Positions 1-8,200 of a DNA stretch of 47,624 nt are shown piece after piece. This DNA is from Bacteroidia bacterium (GTDB taxonomy: Bacteria; Bacteroidota; Bacteroidia; B-17B0; Aurantibacillaceae), in NCBI GenBank assembly GCA_022841465.1, contig JALHRL010000027.1:3577-51200 (forward strand), written 5' to 3'. The stretch's first letter is position 1, and each line of letters opens with the position of its first letter. Below the pieces are notes generated by a model. It had not been told where the DNA came from and did no database searches. It saw only the letters and a program-made list of their open reading frames with translations. A program made the position numbers and the translations under genes.

Positions 1-208
1 TTGTTTCTGCTTTACACCTCTATCCCGCACTATATCTTTAATTGAGTGCTTATTTTTTCTTCTCTTTTGGTGTGAAGCGAAACTTTGTTTCTGCTTTACA
101 CCTCTATCCCGCACTATATCTTTAATTGAGTGCTTATTTTTTCTTCTCTTTTGGTGTGAAGCGAAACTTTGTTTCTGCTTTACACCTCTATCCCGCACTA
201 TATGTTTA
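1..208. repeat. 84-bp tandem repeat, about 2.5 copies
   Basis: Two complete identical copies (1-84 and 85-168) are followed by a partial third (169-203 identical, then one mismatch at 204 and decay after 208). The array begins at the window edge, so more copies may lie to the left. Each junction forms a strong hairpin (69-102 and 153-186): a 10-bp stem with one G-U pair, a one-base bulge and a further 5-bp stem around a TTT loop. A second small 5-bp hairpin (unit positions 27-31 with 45-49) lies inside each unit. The period is 28 codons, so a frame stays open on each strand, but the translations resemble no protein I know. I treat it as a non-coding tandem repeat upstream of era. Confidence 0.9.
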
Positions 209-236
209 AATAATAATGCCTATCTAAATTGCGCTG

Positions 237-244
237 CAAAGATA
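237..244 (-). promoter_or_regulatory. possible leftward TAnnTTTG promoter box
   Basis: Read on the minus strand this is TATCTTTG, an exact match to the Bacteroidota -7 consensus TAnnTTTG. It points left, into the tandem repeat and away from era. No clear -33 TTTG was found at the right spacing. If active it would transcribe the repeats and whatever lies left of the window. Confidence 0.3.
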
Positions 245-290
245 TATTTACTTTCTTTGTAAAACAAATAAATCTTTTCAACAATAGCCA

Positions 291-1169
291 ATGCCTTTTA
301 AATCGGGGTTTGTAAACATAATAGGTTGTCCAAACGTAGGTAAATCAACACTTATGAATGCTTTAGTAGGCGAAAAACTAAGCATTATTACCTCTAAGGC
401 GCAAACAACGCGCCACCGCATAATGGGCATTGTTACCGGTGATAATTATCAGGTAGTTTTTAGTGATACTCCGGGAATTTTAAAACCCAACTACAAACTG
501 CAAGAGAAAATGATGTTGTTTGTTATTAATGCATTAACAGATGCCGATTTATTTTTACTTATAACCGATGTGTTTGAAGATATTGAATTGGAAGAAAAGT
601 ACATTGATAAATTAAATAAATCGAACACTCCTATTTTACTTTTAATAAATAAAATGGATGTTGCCAAGCTAGAGCAAATTGCTGAAAAGGAAGCCAAGTG
701 GAAAAAGCTTTTGCCAAAGGCTGAAATTGTTCCTATATCTGCTTTAAAGAATTTGAATTTGGATAAGGTGATGAATAGAATTGTGGATCTTTTACCGGAG
801 GGCGTTGCTTTTTACGATAAAGATACCCTTACGGATAAAAGCGAACGTTTTTTTGTGAGTGAAATTATTCGCGAAAAAATATTACTGAACTACAAAAAAG
901 AAATTCCTTATAGCGTTGAGATAAATGTAAACTCTTTTAAAGATGAAGAAAAGATTATTAAAATTCAGGCAGATATTTTAGTAGAGCGCGATAGCCAAAA
1001 AGGAATTATTATTGGCGATAAAGGTTCGTCTATTAAAAAAGTAGGGGAGCAGTCAAGAAAAGATATGGAGACTTTTTTTGGAAAGAAAGTTTATCTGGAG
1101 CTATTTGTGAAGGTGGATAAAGATTGGCGCAGCAACGAATCTCGTCTTAAAAATTTCGGATACAATTAA
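291..1169 (+). CDS. era: GTPase Era
   Basis: Era is an essential GTPase that binds the 3' end of 16S rRNA and helps the small ribosomal subunit mature. The 292 residues match the usual family length. Visible motifs are G1 GCPNVGKS (residues 12-19), the switch region around TTRHR (39-43), G3 DTPG (59-62), G4 NKMD (120-123) and G5 SAL. A C-terminal KH RNA-binding domain carries the loop GDKGSSIKK at roughly residues 242-250. The ATG at 291 gives a full N-terminus, with no Shine-Dalgarno sequence, as usual for this phylum. The stop codon overlaps the converging permease gene by 4 bases. RbfA, another 16S maturation factor, is encoded 1.2 kb away on the other strand. Confidence 0.97.
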   Translation: MPFKSGFVNIIGCPNVGKSTLMNALVGEKLSIITSKAQTTRHRIMGIVTGDNYQVVFSDTPGILKPNYKLQEKMMLFVINALTDADLFLLITDVFEDIELEEKYIDKLNKSNTPILLLINKMDVAKLEQIAEKEAKWKKLLPKAEIVPISALKNLNLDKVMNRIVDLLPEGVAFYDKDTLTDKSERFFVSEIIREKILLNYKKEIPYSVEINVNSFKDEEKIIKIQADILVERDSQKGIIIGDKGSSIKKVGEQSRKDMETFFGKKVYLELFVKVDKDWRSNESRLKNFGYN

Positions 1170-2371
1170 TTTAGCTTTGCCGCTTTTGTAAAAAACCTTA
1201 CCGGATAAAGTGCCGCAAAAAATCCAATTAACATTATTAACGTAAAAATCCAAAGAAAATCTTTTAATTGAATTTCTATTGGGTAATATGGAATTATAAA
1301 ATCATCACCAAATTTTACTAAATGAAATTTTATTTGCAACCAGCAAACCATTAAGCCAATTACCAAGCCGCCAATTGCGCCAACTCCGGTAATTAAAAAA
1401 CCTTCACCCATAAAAATGTTTCGTATTAAAGTTAAATCGGCACCCAAACTAAATAAAGTTTTAATGTCTTTTTGTTTTTCAATAATCAACATGGTTAATG
1501 CACCAATAATATTAAAGGTGGCAATAATTAAAATAAAAGCAAGTATGGCAAAGGTTACCAGTTTTTCTGTCTCCAATGTTTTAAATAAAACATCGTTTAA
1601 TTGAAATCTGTTTTTTACAACAAAAGCCGAACCAAGTTTGCTTATTAATTCTTCCTGAATTTCTTCTGTATTTCCTTTACACTTAATTTCTAAAGCACTT
1701 ACTTTATTAGGTTCGTTAAATAATTCACGTGCTGTGGCTAAACTTACAAATACAAATTGGTAATCAAACTCATCGTTTAATGAAAACACACCGTTAGGCG
1801 TTAAAAATACTTGCGTTAAATTATCATCAGGGTTTAAACTGGTAGATTTTCCTTTATTCGGACTCAATAAACTTAGTTCAGAACCAATGGTCATAACATT
1901 TACCTGAATTATATTTGCGATACCTCTTCCTAATAAAATACTGTTTTTTATTTTGTTTAATTGATTACTTCCTTCAACAACACACGAATCAATTTGTGTT
2001 ACTTTCATAAACTCTTCGTCAATTCCTTTTACAGAAACCAGCGTTTGCTTTTCGTTGTTTTTTAACAATGCTTTATCAGAAAAGGTACAGGATATTGCCT
2101 CAACACCTTTCACTTTTTTAATTGATTCAAGTAAGGTTCCATCTGCCGTAAAATATTTACCTGCGGCAGGTGTAATTTTTAAATCGGGTTCTAATGTATT
2201 GTATAATTCGGCCACAGCACCGGTTAAACCGTTCATGGCAGAAAGAATTACAATTAAAGAAGCAGTTGTTACGGCAATGGCAATAATGCTTATCCAACTA
2301 ATGATGTTAATGGCATTGTTAGATTTTTTTGAAACGAGGTATCGTTTGGCTATGAAAAAACTAAACGTCAA
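1166..2371 (-). CDS. ABC transporter permease, FtsX / LolC-LolE family
   Basis: This 401-residue integral membrane protein has the FtsX-family plan: an N-terminal membrane segment (about 20-45), a long periplasmic MacB-like core domain (about 46-260), then three membrane segments near 270-295, 320-345 and 370-395. The opening FFIAKRYLVSKK is typical of LolC/LolE permeases, which work with the ATPase LolD to release lipoproteins from the inner membrane towards LolA. LolD-like ATPases are encoded in this window but not next to it (18761 and 30526). The start appears to be TTG at 2371, two bases after the rbfA stop; no in-frame ATG fits the conserved N-terminus. It is probably co-transcribed with rbfA. 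Assignment to lipoprotein release rather than another FtsX-type transporter is inference. Confidence 0.88.
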   Translation of the reverse strand: MTFSFFIAKRYLVSKKSNNAINIISWISIIAIAVTTASLIVILSAMNGLTGAVAELYNTLEPDLKITPAAGKYFTADGTLLESIKKVKGVEAISCTFSDKALLKNNEKQTLVSVKGIDEEFMKVTQIDSCVVEGSNQLNKIKNSILLGRGIANIIQVNVMTIGSELSLLSPNKGKSTSLNPDDNLTQVFLTPNGVFSLNDEFDYQFVFVSLATARELFNEPNKVSALEIKCKGNTEEIQEELISKLGSAFVVKNRFQLNDVLFKTLETEKLVTFAILAFILIIATFNIIGALTMLIIEKQKDIKTLFSLGADLTLIRNIFMGEGFLITGVGAIGGLVIGLMVCWLQIKFHLVKFGDDFIIPYYPIEIQLKDFLWIFTLIMLIGFFAALYPVRFFTKAAKLN

Positions 2372-2373
2372 AT

Positions 2374-2712
2374 TTATTTTTTTAATAAACTATCTATCTT
2401 CATTGCGTAATCTAACGAATCATCTAAGTAAAAATGCAGTTCCGGAATAACTCTTAGTTGATTTTTTACCAATAAACCTAAACGTTTTCTAATTTGAGCG
2501 GTTTGGCTTTTCACCAATTCAAAAACAGCAGCTTTATCTTTGGCAGCCATAATGCTGATGTAAACTTTTGCAATTCCTAAATCTGGACTAACTCTTACCA
2601 CCGTTACAGTTATAAATGCACCGCCAAACAGGTTTTTTGCTTCGCTTCTAAAAATCTCGGCAAGTTCGTGTTGAACCAATTTGTTTATTTTTTGCTGTCT
2701 TATACTATCCAT
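2374..2712 (-). CDS. rbfA: ribosome-binding factor A
   Basis: RbfA is a small KH-fold protein that binds the 30S subunit and supports late 16S rRNA maturation. The 112 residues have the family length. Recognisable segments are the N-terminal RQQKINKLVQHELAEIF, the central strand VSPDLGIAKVYIS, and the C-terminal LRVIPELHFYLDDSLDYA, the most conserved part of RbfA. It is the first gene of a two-gene minus-strand unit with the permease. A near-consensus box (TAACTTTA on the minus strand) sits only a few bases before the ATG. Function is secure from the family. Confidence 0.95.
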   Translation of the reverse strand: MDSIRQQKINKLVQHELAEIFRSEAKNLFGGAFITVTVVRVSPDLGIAKVYISIMAAKDKAAVFELVKSQTAQIRKRLGLLVKNQLRVIPELHFYLDDSLDYAMKIDSLLKK

Positions 2713-2816
2713 AGCGTAAAGTTACTTATACCGTTTGGTTTAATAAAATTATTTTAATATTCTGTAAATCCTGCAATTTGTTCTCCTCCATGAACAATAA
2801 AACAGAGTATTATTCG

Positions 2817-2824
2817 TATATTTG
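2817..2824 (+). promoter_or_regulatory. TAnnTTTG promoter box before the MsbA-like gene
   Basis: TATATTTG matches the Bacteroidota -7 element exactly. It lies 7 bases upstream of the ATG at 2832, and inside the longer alternative reading frame that begins at 2778. This favours 2832 as the true start and suggests a leaderless or nearly leaderless mRNA. A TTTG at 2777-2780 is too far away to be the normal -33 partner. Confidence 0.5.
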
Positions 2825-2831
2825 GCTTGCT

Positions 2832-4673
2832 ATGCGTAAGCTTTTTCTTGCCTTAAAATACACCAAAAACTATAAAGGATATACCGGTCTAAACATTCTA
2901 TTTAATATACTCTTTGCAGTTTTCTCTGCTACAACATTGGCTTTAATTGCTCCGTTTCTAGATTTATTATTTAAGTATGATTTAACAGATATTATGCTCA
3001 TTATGTCAAGGGGTACACCTGAGTTTTCTTTGTCATCTTCTTATTTTAAAGAAATTTCTAACTATTATTTAGCAGGTTTAGTATTGCTACAAGGTAAAGC
3101 CGGTGCACTTGTTATAATATGTATTTTGGTTTTTTTACTAACCTTATTTAAAAACACCGCACGCTATATGGCCATGTTTTTTATTGCGCCCATAAGAAAT
3201 GGTGTTGTGCGTGATTTAAGAAATAAACTTCATAAAAAATCTTTAAACCTTCCTTTAAGTTATTATAGCGAAGAAAAGAAAGGCGATTTAATAAGCAGAA
3301 TGACAGCCGATGTGATGGAGATTGAGTGGAGCATTATGCAAACGCTTGAAATGATTTTCAGAGAACCTATTACGGTAATTATTATTTTTTCATTAATGTT
3401 ATTAATAAGTGCTAAGTTAACTTTATACATAATTGTTTTACTTCCTATTGCAGCGCTTGTAATTGTAATTATTTCTAAAAGTCTTAAAAATGCCGCAAGA
3501 AAAGCAAAGGAAACATTGGGTAGTTTAATTAGTTTAATAGAAGAAACATTAGGAAGTATTAAAGTTGTAAAAGCCTTTAGTGCCGAAAAACATTTGCAAG
3601 ATAAATTTGAAAAAACAAATCAGGAATTTTACAAACAGTCATTACGCGTTTATCGTCAAACCGATTTAAGTTCACCTTTAAGTGAATCAATTGTAATGGC
3701 CATTTTAATGTTGATTTTATTTATAGGAGGTTCAATGGTGTTTGACAAAGAACTGGAAGCATCTTTGTTTATCACTTACTTTGGTTTAGCATCGCAATTA
3801 ATTCCTCCCATTAAGCAATTAACCGTTTCGTACAATAATATTCAAAAGGGAATAGCCAGTGAAGAGCGCATCAATAAAATATTAGATGCCAACGATGAAA
3901 TTATTGATATTCAAGAGCCGAAGGAAATAAATGGCTTAAACAAAGGTGTTGAGTTTAAAAATGTTTCTTTTATGTACCACAAGGGTGGAGAAGGTTATGT
4001 TCTTAAAAACATTAATTTAACTATTGAAAAAGGAAAAACAGTAGCATTAGTTGGGCAAAGCGGAAGCGGCAAAACAACACTTGCAGATATGCTGCCGCGT
4101 TTTTACGATGCCGATGAGGGTGGTATTTTTATTGACGGAATAAATATTAAAGAATTAAGATTAAAATCGCTTAGAAGCCATATTGGAGTTGTTACGCAAG
4201 AAAGTGTATTATTTAACGATACCATTTTTAGTAACATTGTTTTTGGTTTAGAAGGAAAAACAGAAGAGGATGTTATTAACGCTGCTAAAATTGCAAACGC
4301 ACACGAGTTTATTTTACAAATGAAAGATGGCTACCAAACGAATATTGGTGATAGGGGAAGTAAATTAAGTGGTGGACAAAGACAACGTATTAGTATTGCC
4401 AGAGCAGTTCTTAAAAACCCGGATATTTTAATTTTAGATGAAGCCACATCAGCCTTAGATACTGAAAGTGAAAAATTGGTGCAAGATGCATTGCAAAAAT
4501 TAATGAAAAGCAGAACCAGTTTAGTAATTGCACATCGTTTATCTACCATTCAAAATGCAGATGAAATTATTGTAATGCACAAAGGTGAAATTGTAGAGCG
4601 TGGTAACCATCAACAATTAATTGCATTAAATGGCCAGTACAAAAAACTATGCGATATGCAGAATATTAAGTAA
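2832..4673 (+). CDS. ABC transporter, MsbA-like lipid exporter (ATPase-permease fusion)
   Basis: This half-transporter has an N-terminal membrane domain of about six helices and a C-terminal ATPase. In the 613-residue protein from 2832, Walker A GQSGSGKT is near residue 408, the signature LSGGQRQR near 512, then Walker B ILILDEATSALD and the H-loop IAHRLS. The family includes MsbA, which flips lipid A core across the inner membrane, and related lipid or peptide exporters; the substrate here is not certain. The frame could open at 2778, adding 18 residues, but a promoter box inside that extension and the fit to family N-termini favour 2832. The stop codon is the outer edge of the 4672-4724 palindrome. 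A second homologue lies at 31171. Confidence 0.92.
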   Translation: MRKLFLALKYTKNYKGYTGLNILFNILFAVFSATTLALIAPFLDLLFKYDLTDIMLIMSRGTPEFSLSSSYFKEISNYYLAGLVLLQGKAGALVIICILVFLLTLFKNTARYMAMFFIAPIRNGVVRDLRNKLHKKSLNLPLSYYSEEKKGDLISRMTADVMEIEWSIMQTLEMIFREPITVIIIFSLMLLISAKLTLYIIVLLPIAALVIVIISKSLKNAARKAKETLGSLISLIEETLGSIKVVKAFSAEKHLQDKFEKTNQEFYKQSLRVYRQTDLSSPLSESIVMAILMLILFIGGSMVFDKELEASLFITYFGLASQLIPPIKQLTVSYNNIQKGIASEERINKILDANDEIIDIQEPKEINGLNKGVEFKNVSFMYHKGGEGYVLKNINLTIEKGKTVALVGQSGSGKTTLADMLPRFYDADEGGIFIDGINIKELRLKSLRSHIGVVTQESVLFNDTIFSNIVFGLEGKTEEDVINAAKIANAHEFILQMKDGYQTNIGDRGSKLSGGQRQRISIARAVLKNPDILILDEATSALDTESEKLVQDALQKLMKSRTSLVIAHRLSTIQNADEIIVMHKGEIVERGNHQQLIALNGQYKKLCDMQNIK

Positions 4674-4724
4674 TTATTCTATACCCTGACAGGGTTCTGG
4701 ACACTGTCAGGGTATAGAATAATT
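4672..4724. terminator. perfect 21-bp inverted repeat, bidirectional terminator or REP-like palindrome
   Basis: The arms 4672-4692 and 4704-4724 are perfectly complementary over 21 bases around an 11-base loop. The palindrome fills the gap between two converging genes, including part of the stop codon of the ABC exporter (4671-4673) and ending 3 bases before the stop of the minus-strand gene at 4728. The outer stem is A/T-rich and the inner stem G/C-rich, as in a terminator that works both ways. The core (CCCTGACAG / CTGTCAGGG) also looks like a dispersed extragenic palindrome. The long perfect stem suggests recent origin or selection. Confidence 0.75.
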
Positions 4725-4727
4725 TAT

Positions 4728-5201
4728 TTACCTCCAACTAAAACAATCATCAATTATTTTAAAACGTTTAATAAAGCTTTTGTGTTTTTTAGTTTTGCCT
4801 TTACGTTTAGCTTTCCACTTTATAAAGTTTCTTCTAATTTTTGAATAAGATTTTTTGCCGCTGCCTGAACTTGAAGAAATACTAGTTTCTTTATCTTCTA
4901 TTTTTTTTATTTCTAAATTGTTTTCTCCCAAATTTTTAGTGTTATTATTTGTAACAACTTCTTTGTTGTTTTTATTTAATGCCAATAAATACTGTTTGTA
5001 TTCTTCATCCGCTATTTTTTGCTGCGCATGGCAAGGACAATTTGGGTTTCGTGGATCGTTTATTGGGTATTCACTTTTTAAGGAATCGGGTGGGGTAAAT
5101 GAACCCGCTAATGAAATGCTGCTAATTAAAATGAAAACAAAAAAAAGTACAGACTTATTAAGCCTGCACTTTTTAATGAATATCACTTTATTTATTTGCA
5201 C
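4728..5201 (-). CDS. small secreted hypothetical protein, basic C-terminus
   Basis: I do not recognise this 157-residue protein. It has an N-terminal signal-like segment (basic start, then VLFFVFILISSISLAGS at about 18-34), a short cysteine motif NPNCPCHAQQK, an Asn/Lys/Ser-rich middle and a strongly basic C-terminal third (many K and R). The likely start is GTG at 5201; no ATG precedes the hydrophobic stretch in frame. It begins 2 bases after the stop of the alpha-2-macroglobulin-like gene, so the two are probably co-transcribed and the protein exported to the same compartment. A structural or accessory role for the larger protein is speculation. Confidence 0.6.
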   Translation of the reverse strand: MQINKVIFIKKCRLNKSVLFFVFILISSISLAGSFTPPDSLKSEYPINDPRNPNCPCHAQQKIADEEYKQYLLALNKNNKEVVTNNNTKNLGENNLEIKKIEDKETSISSSSGSGKKSYSKIRRNFIKWKAKRKGKTKKHKSFIKRFKIIDDCFSWR

Positions 5202-5203
5202 TA

Positions 5204-8200
5204 TTACGAGTTTGCTTTTTTAATGGTTACTCTTTCTACCGCGCTCCAGGTTTTAAATTCGTTGGTGTAGTATAAATAAGCTGATGAAGCTGGCGCATCG
5301 TAAACACCCGGCATTTCTGCTTTAAGGTCTAAATTAATTTCTTTTACTGCTTTTGCAGCCATACCTCTGTAATAAATGGCAATATTGTTTCCTTTTATTT
5401 CATAATAATCAAACACTTTTTTGTCTTGCAATTCTTTTAACTGCCAAGGTTGAACAGAGAAGCCTGCCGGAATACCTATAATTGCCATGGTGCTTGGTAC
5501 TTCTTCATTCTTTTTATTAATAATGGTTGCAGTTAAACGAACGGTTTCTCCAACATTAGCGCTGTTGCTTGCTAATTTTGTTTTTAAATCAATATTACAT
5601 TCTTTATCACTAACGGGTAATGATGTATTCCAATTAACAGCAAGCGAATAAGGTAAAGGCGTTTTTACACCTAAGTATTTTACTTTTATAGTGTGTTTAC
5701 CTTCACCTTTAATAAACTCTTCTAATCCTGCAACTTCAATTGCTCCTTTTTCTCCGGCTTTGTATTCTTTCTCAGCTACTTTTTTACCATCTACATAAAT
5801 TGCAATTTTTCCATCTTCATTTGTTTTCTTACTTGCTTTGGCATAATCGGTAAGTGCTTTTAAAGCCAAAATTGTACCTTGCGTAGAGCTAAATGCACCT
5901 GAACCGTTTCTGGTTGATACTAAGTATTTAACTGCGTTGTTCATATTAGCAGCGTATTTACCTGATTTTATCATTGCCATTATTGCAATTGATGTTGTTT
6001 CAATGTATAATGAGTTTCCTTGAGAGTATGTAATCGAGTGGGTAAGTCCGTTAAAGCTTCCATTGTTTTCTTGTTTTACAATTAATGCTTTTAAAGCTTC
6101 ATCACCTTTACTGTTTTCTTTTAAACTGTAAGCTGCATTTGCCATCATTCCTAACATATATGGATCTTTACTTTCTATTGCTTTTTTGTATGAACTTTCA
6201 AACTCTTTTTTAATATCAGTAATTCCTGCTTCAGCTAATGAGTATACAATGTATGCGTTTAAAATATCATCGCTAATCCTTCCAAAATCGTGGTAAGCAT
6301 GTTTCTCTCTTTCAAAACCACCATTACCAGTTTTTTTACTTAGCAACCATTTTGTTGTACGTTCTAACATTTTTTCATCTACATTTTGGCCTGCTTTTTT
6401 CATGTCGTTAAATTCCATAATGCCGTAAGCAGTTAATCCTTCGTGTGCAGGGTTAGCGCCAAACCACTCGTAACCTTTTTGCGAAGCTTCAAATGTAGTT
6501 AAGCGTTTGTAACCTCTATCTAATAAATCACTGGCACGCATTAATGTTTTGGTGTCTTTGCTGTCTGTTGTTTTTAAATAATCTAACACCATTGCATTAG
6601 GGTAAGCAGAGCAAGAGGTTTGTTCAAAACAACCGTAAGGTTCTTGTAAAATTCCTTCAATGCCTTTCATTAAATCGGAAACTACATTTGGGTATGCGTT
6701 AAATGTTGCTTTTAAAGAACCATTCACCATTTTGTTTATTTCAAAAGAATATTCTTGTTCTGTATCTTGACCAGAGAATGATTCTTGCACCGGAAAACCT
6801 TTTGGAACTATGCGAATGTTTTGTGTAAAAGCATCTCCTAATCCGCAAGCTTTAAACTTAATGGTAAAATCGCCGTAACCTAATTTATCAGATACTTTGT
6901 AATCTAAATAAATCGTTTTTGCTTTACCCGGCATTACAGTTTGAATAGCGGGCACTTTTGTAATTTCAATTAAACCATCAGGTGCAATAATGCTAATTTC
7001 TCCACCTAAGGGACCATCGGTATTGTTTTTTAAGGTTAGCGGAATTGAAACAAAATCTTCTGTTGCTACTTCAACGGGAATTTTGGTTGACATGGCGAAA
7101 GGAAGTTGAGTAAAAATATTTTTTTCTGTTCTACCAACCATTCCATCGTTTCCAATTCCTTCAATGGTGGTGCGGAACGAAGTGATATCATCCGATGCAT
7201 AAAACTCAATTGTTTTTTTACCCGAGAAACCAATTTCAATATTCGGGTTCCAGTAAATGGTATTTCTAAAATCTGTTCTGTTTTCTACATTTTCGTTTTT
7301 ATCGTATTTAGGAGCATAAAACGCGCGGGCACGATAATATTTTACACCGTTATGTGCTTGAATAGGGCCTCTATCCTCAAACTCTATGTCTTGTTCAGCC
7401 ATTCCAAAGGCATCATTTCTTAAATCTTTTACCGATGCGCCTGAAGCAACTTCTTTTGCTTTTTTCTTCTCTGCTTTTTGTGCCGGTTCTGCTTTCGCTA
7501 ATTCTTGTTTATTGTTTACAGCTTTGTCTCCTTTTACATCTTGTGGTTTTGCTTTTAACATGGGCGCTTTTTCTAATCTCATGCCACCGCCGGGAGCAGA
7601 AGGAGGAGGTGCCATTTCAGCTACCGACATTTCATCCATTGCAGATGAGCTTTTTAAGCTGTGTTTACTTCTGTTGTGCCCGTAGTAATATTGGTTTTGT
7701 TTTTTGTACATATAAACCACCATGTTTTGGTTGTACGCTTGCGGATATTGATTTTGCGGATAATACCCGTCTGCTTCAAAGTTTAATAATACTTGTTCGC
7801 TTAAATCAATTTTCTTTAAATTAAATTTACCATCGGCATTGGTTGTAAACTCACCATCCGGAAATTTAATTTTTACATTGCTCATTGGTTTGCCATCGTT
7901 AGCATTGTAAATAATACCTGAAATAATTGCTTTTTCACCGGGGAATTTAATTTTGGGTTTATCTTCATCTATTACTTTTTCCCAGGTAAATCTTCTCCAA
8001 CCTGAGGTCATTAATAAATAATCTAAGGCTTTATCTGCTTTTGGTTCTTTATTGTTAAAGTAAAATGCAGGTTCTTCTATTTTATCTTTAATATCTTGTT
8101 GTAATAAAAGCTCCGATAAAATGTTACCAGATTTATCATCGGCAAAAGAAAGTAATTGATCGTTTACAACTGCCATAGATAAATTTGCAGGCATTGGCAA

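Noticed and set aside
1-208. Repeat array at the left edge as a CRISPR array
   Set aside because: The units are directly joined 84-bp copies with no variable spacers, and no cas genes are present.
2-262. Open plus-strand frame through the tandem repeat as a gene
   Set aside because: It is Cys/Phe/Leu-rich repeat translation without a visible start, and openness follows from the period being a multiple of three. The minus-strand frame is equally open.
2055-2450. 131-residue plus-strand frame over the permease and rbfA
   Set aside because: It is antisense to two well-supported genes and has no family features.
7386-7824. Plus-strand frames antisense to the alpha-2-macroglobulin-like gene
   Set aside because: They mirror the low-complexity linker region and have no promoter or homologous features.
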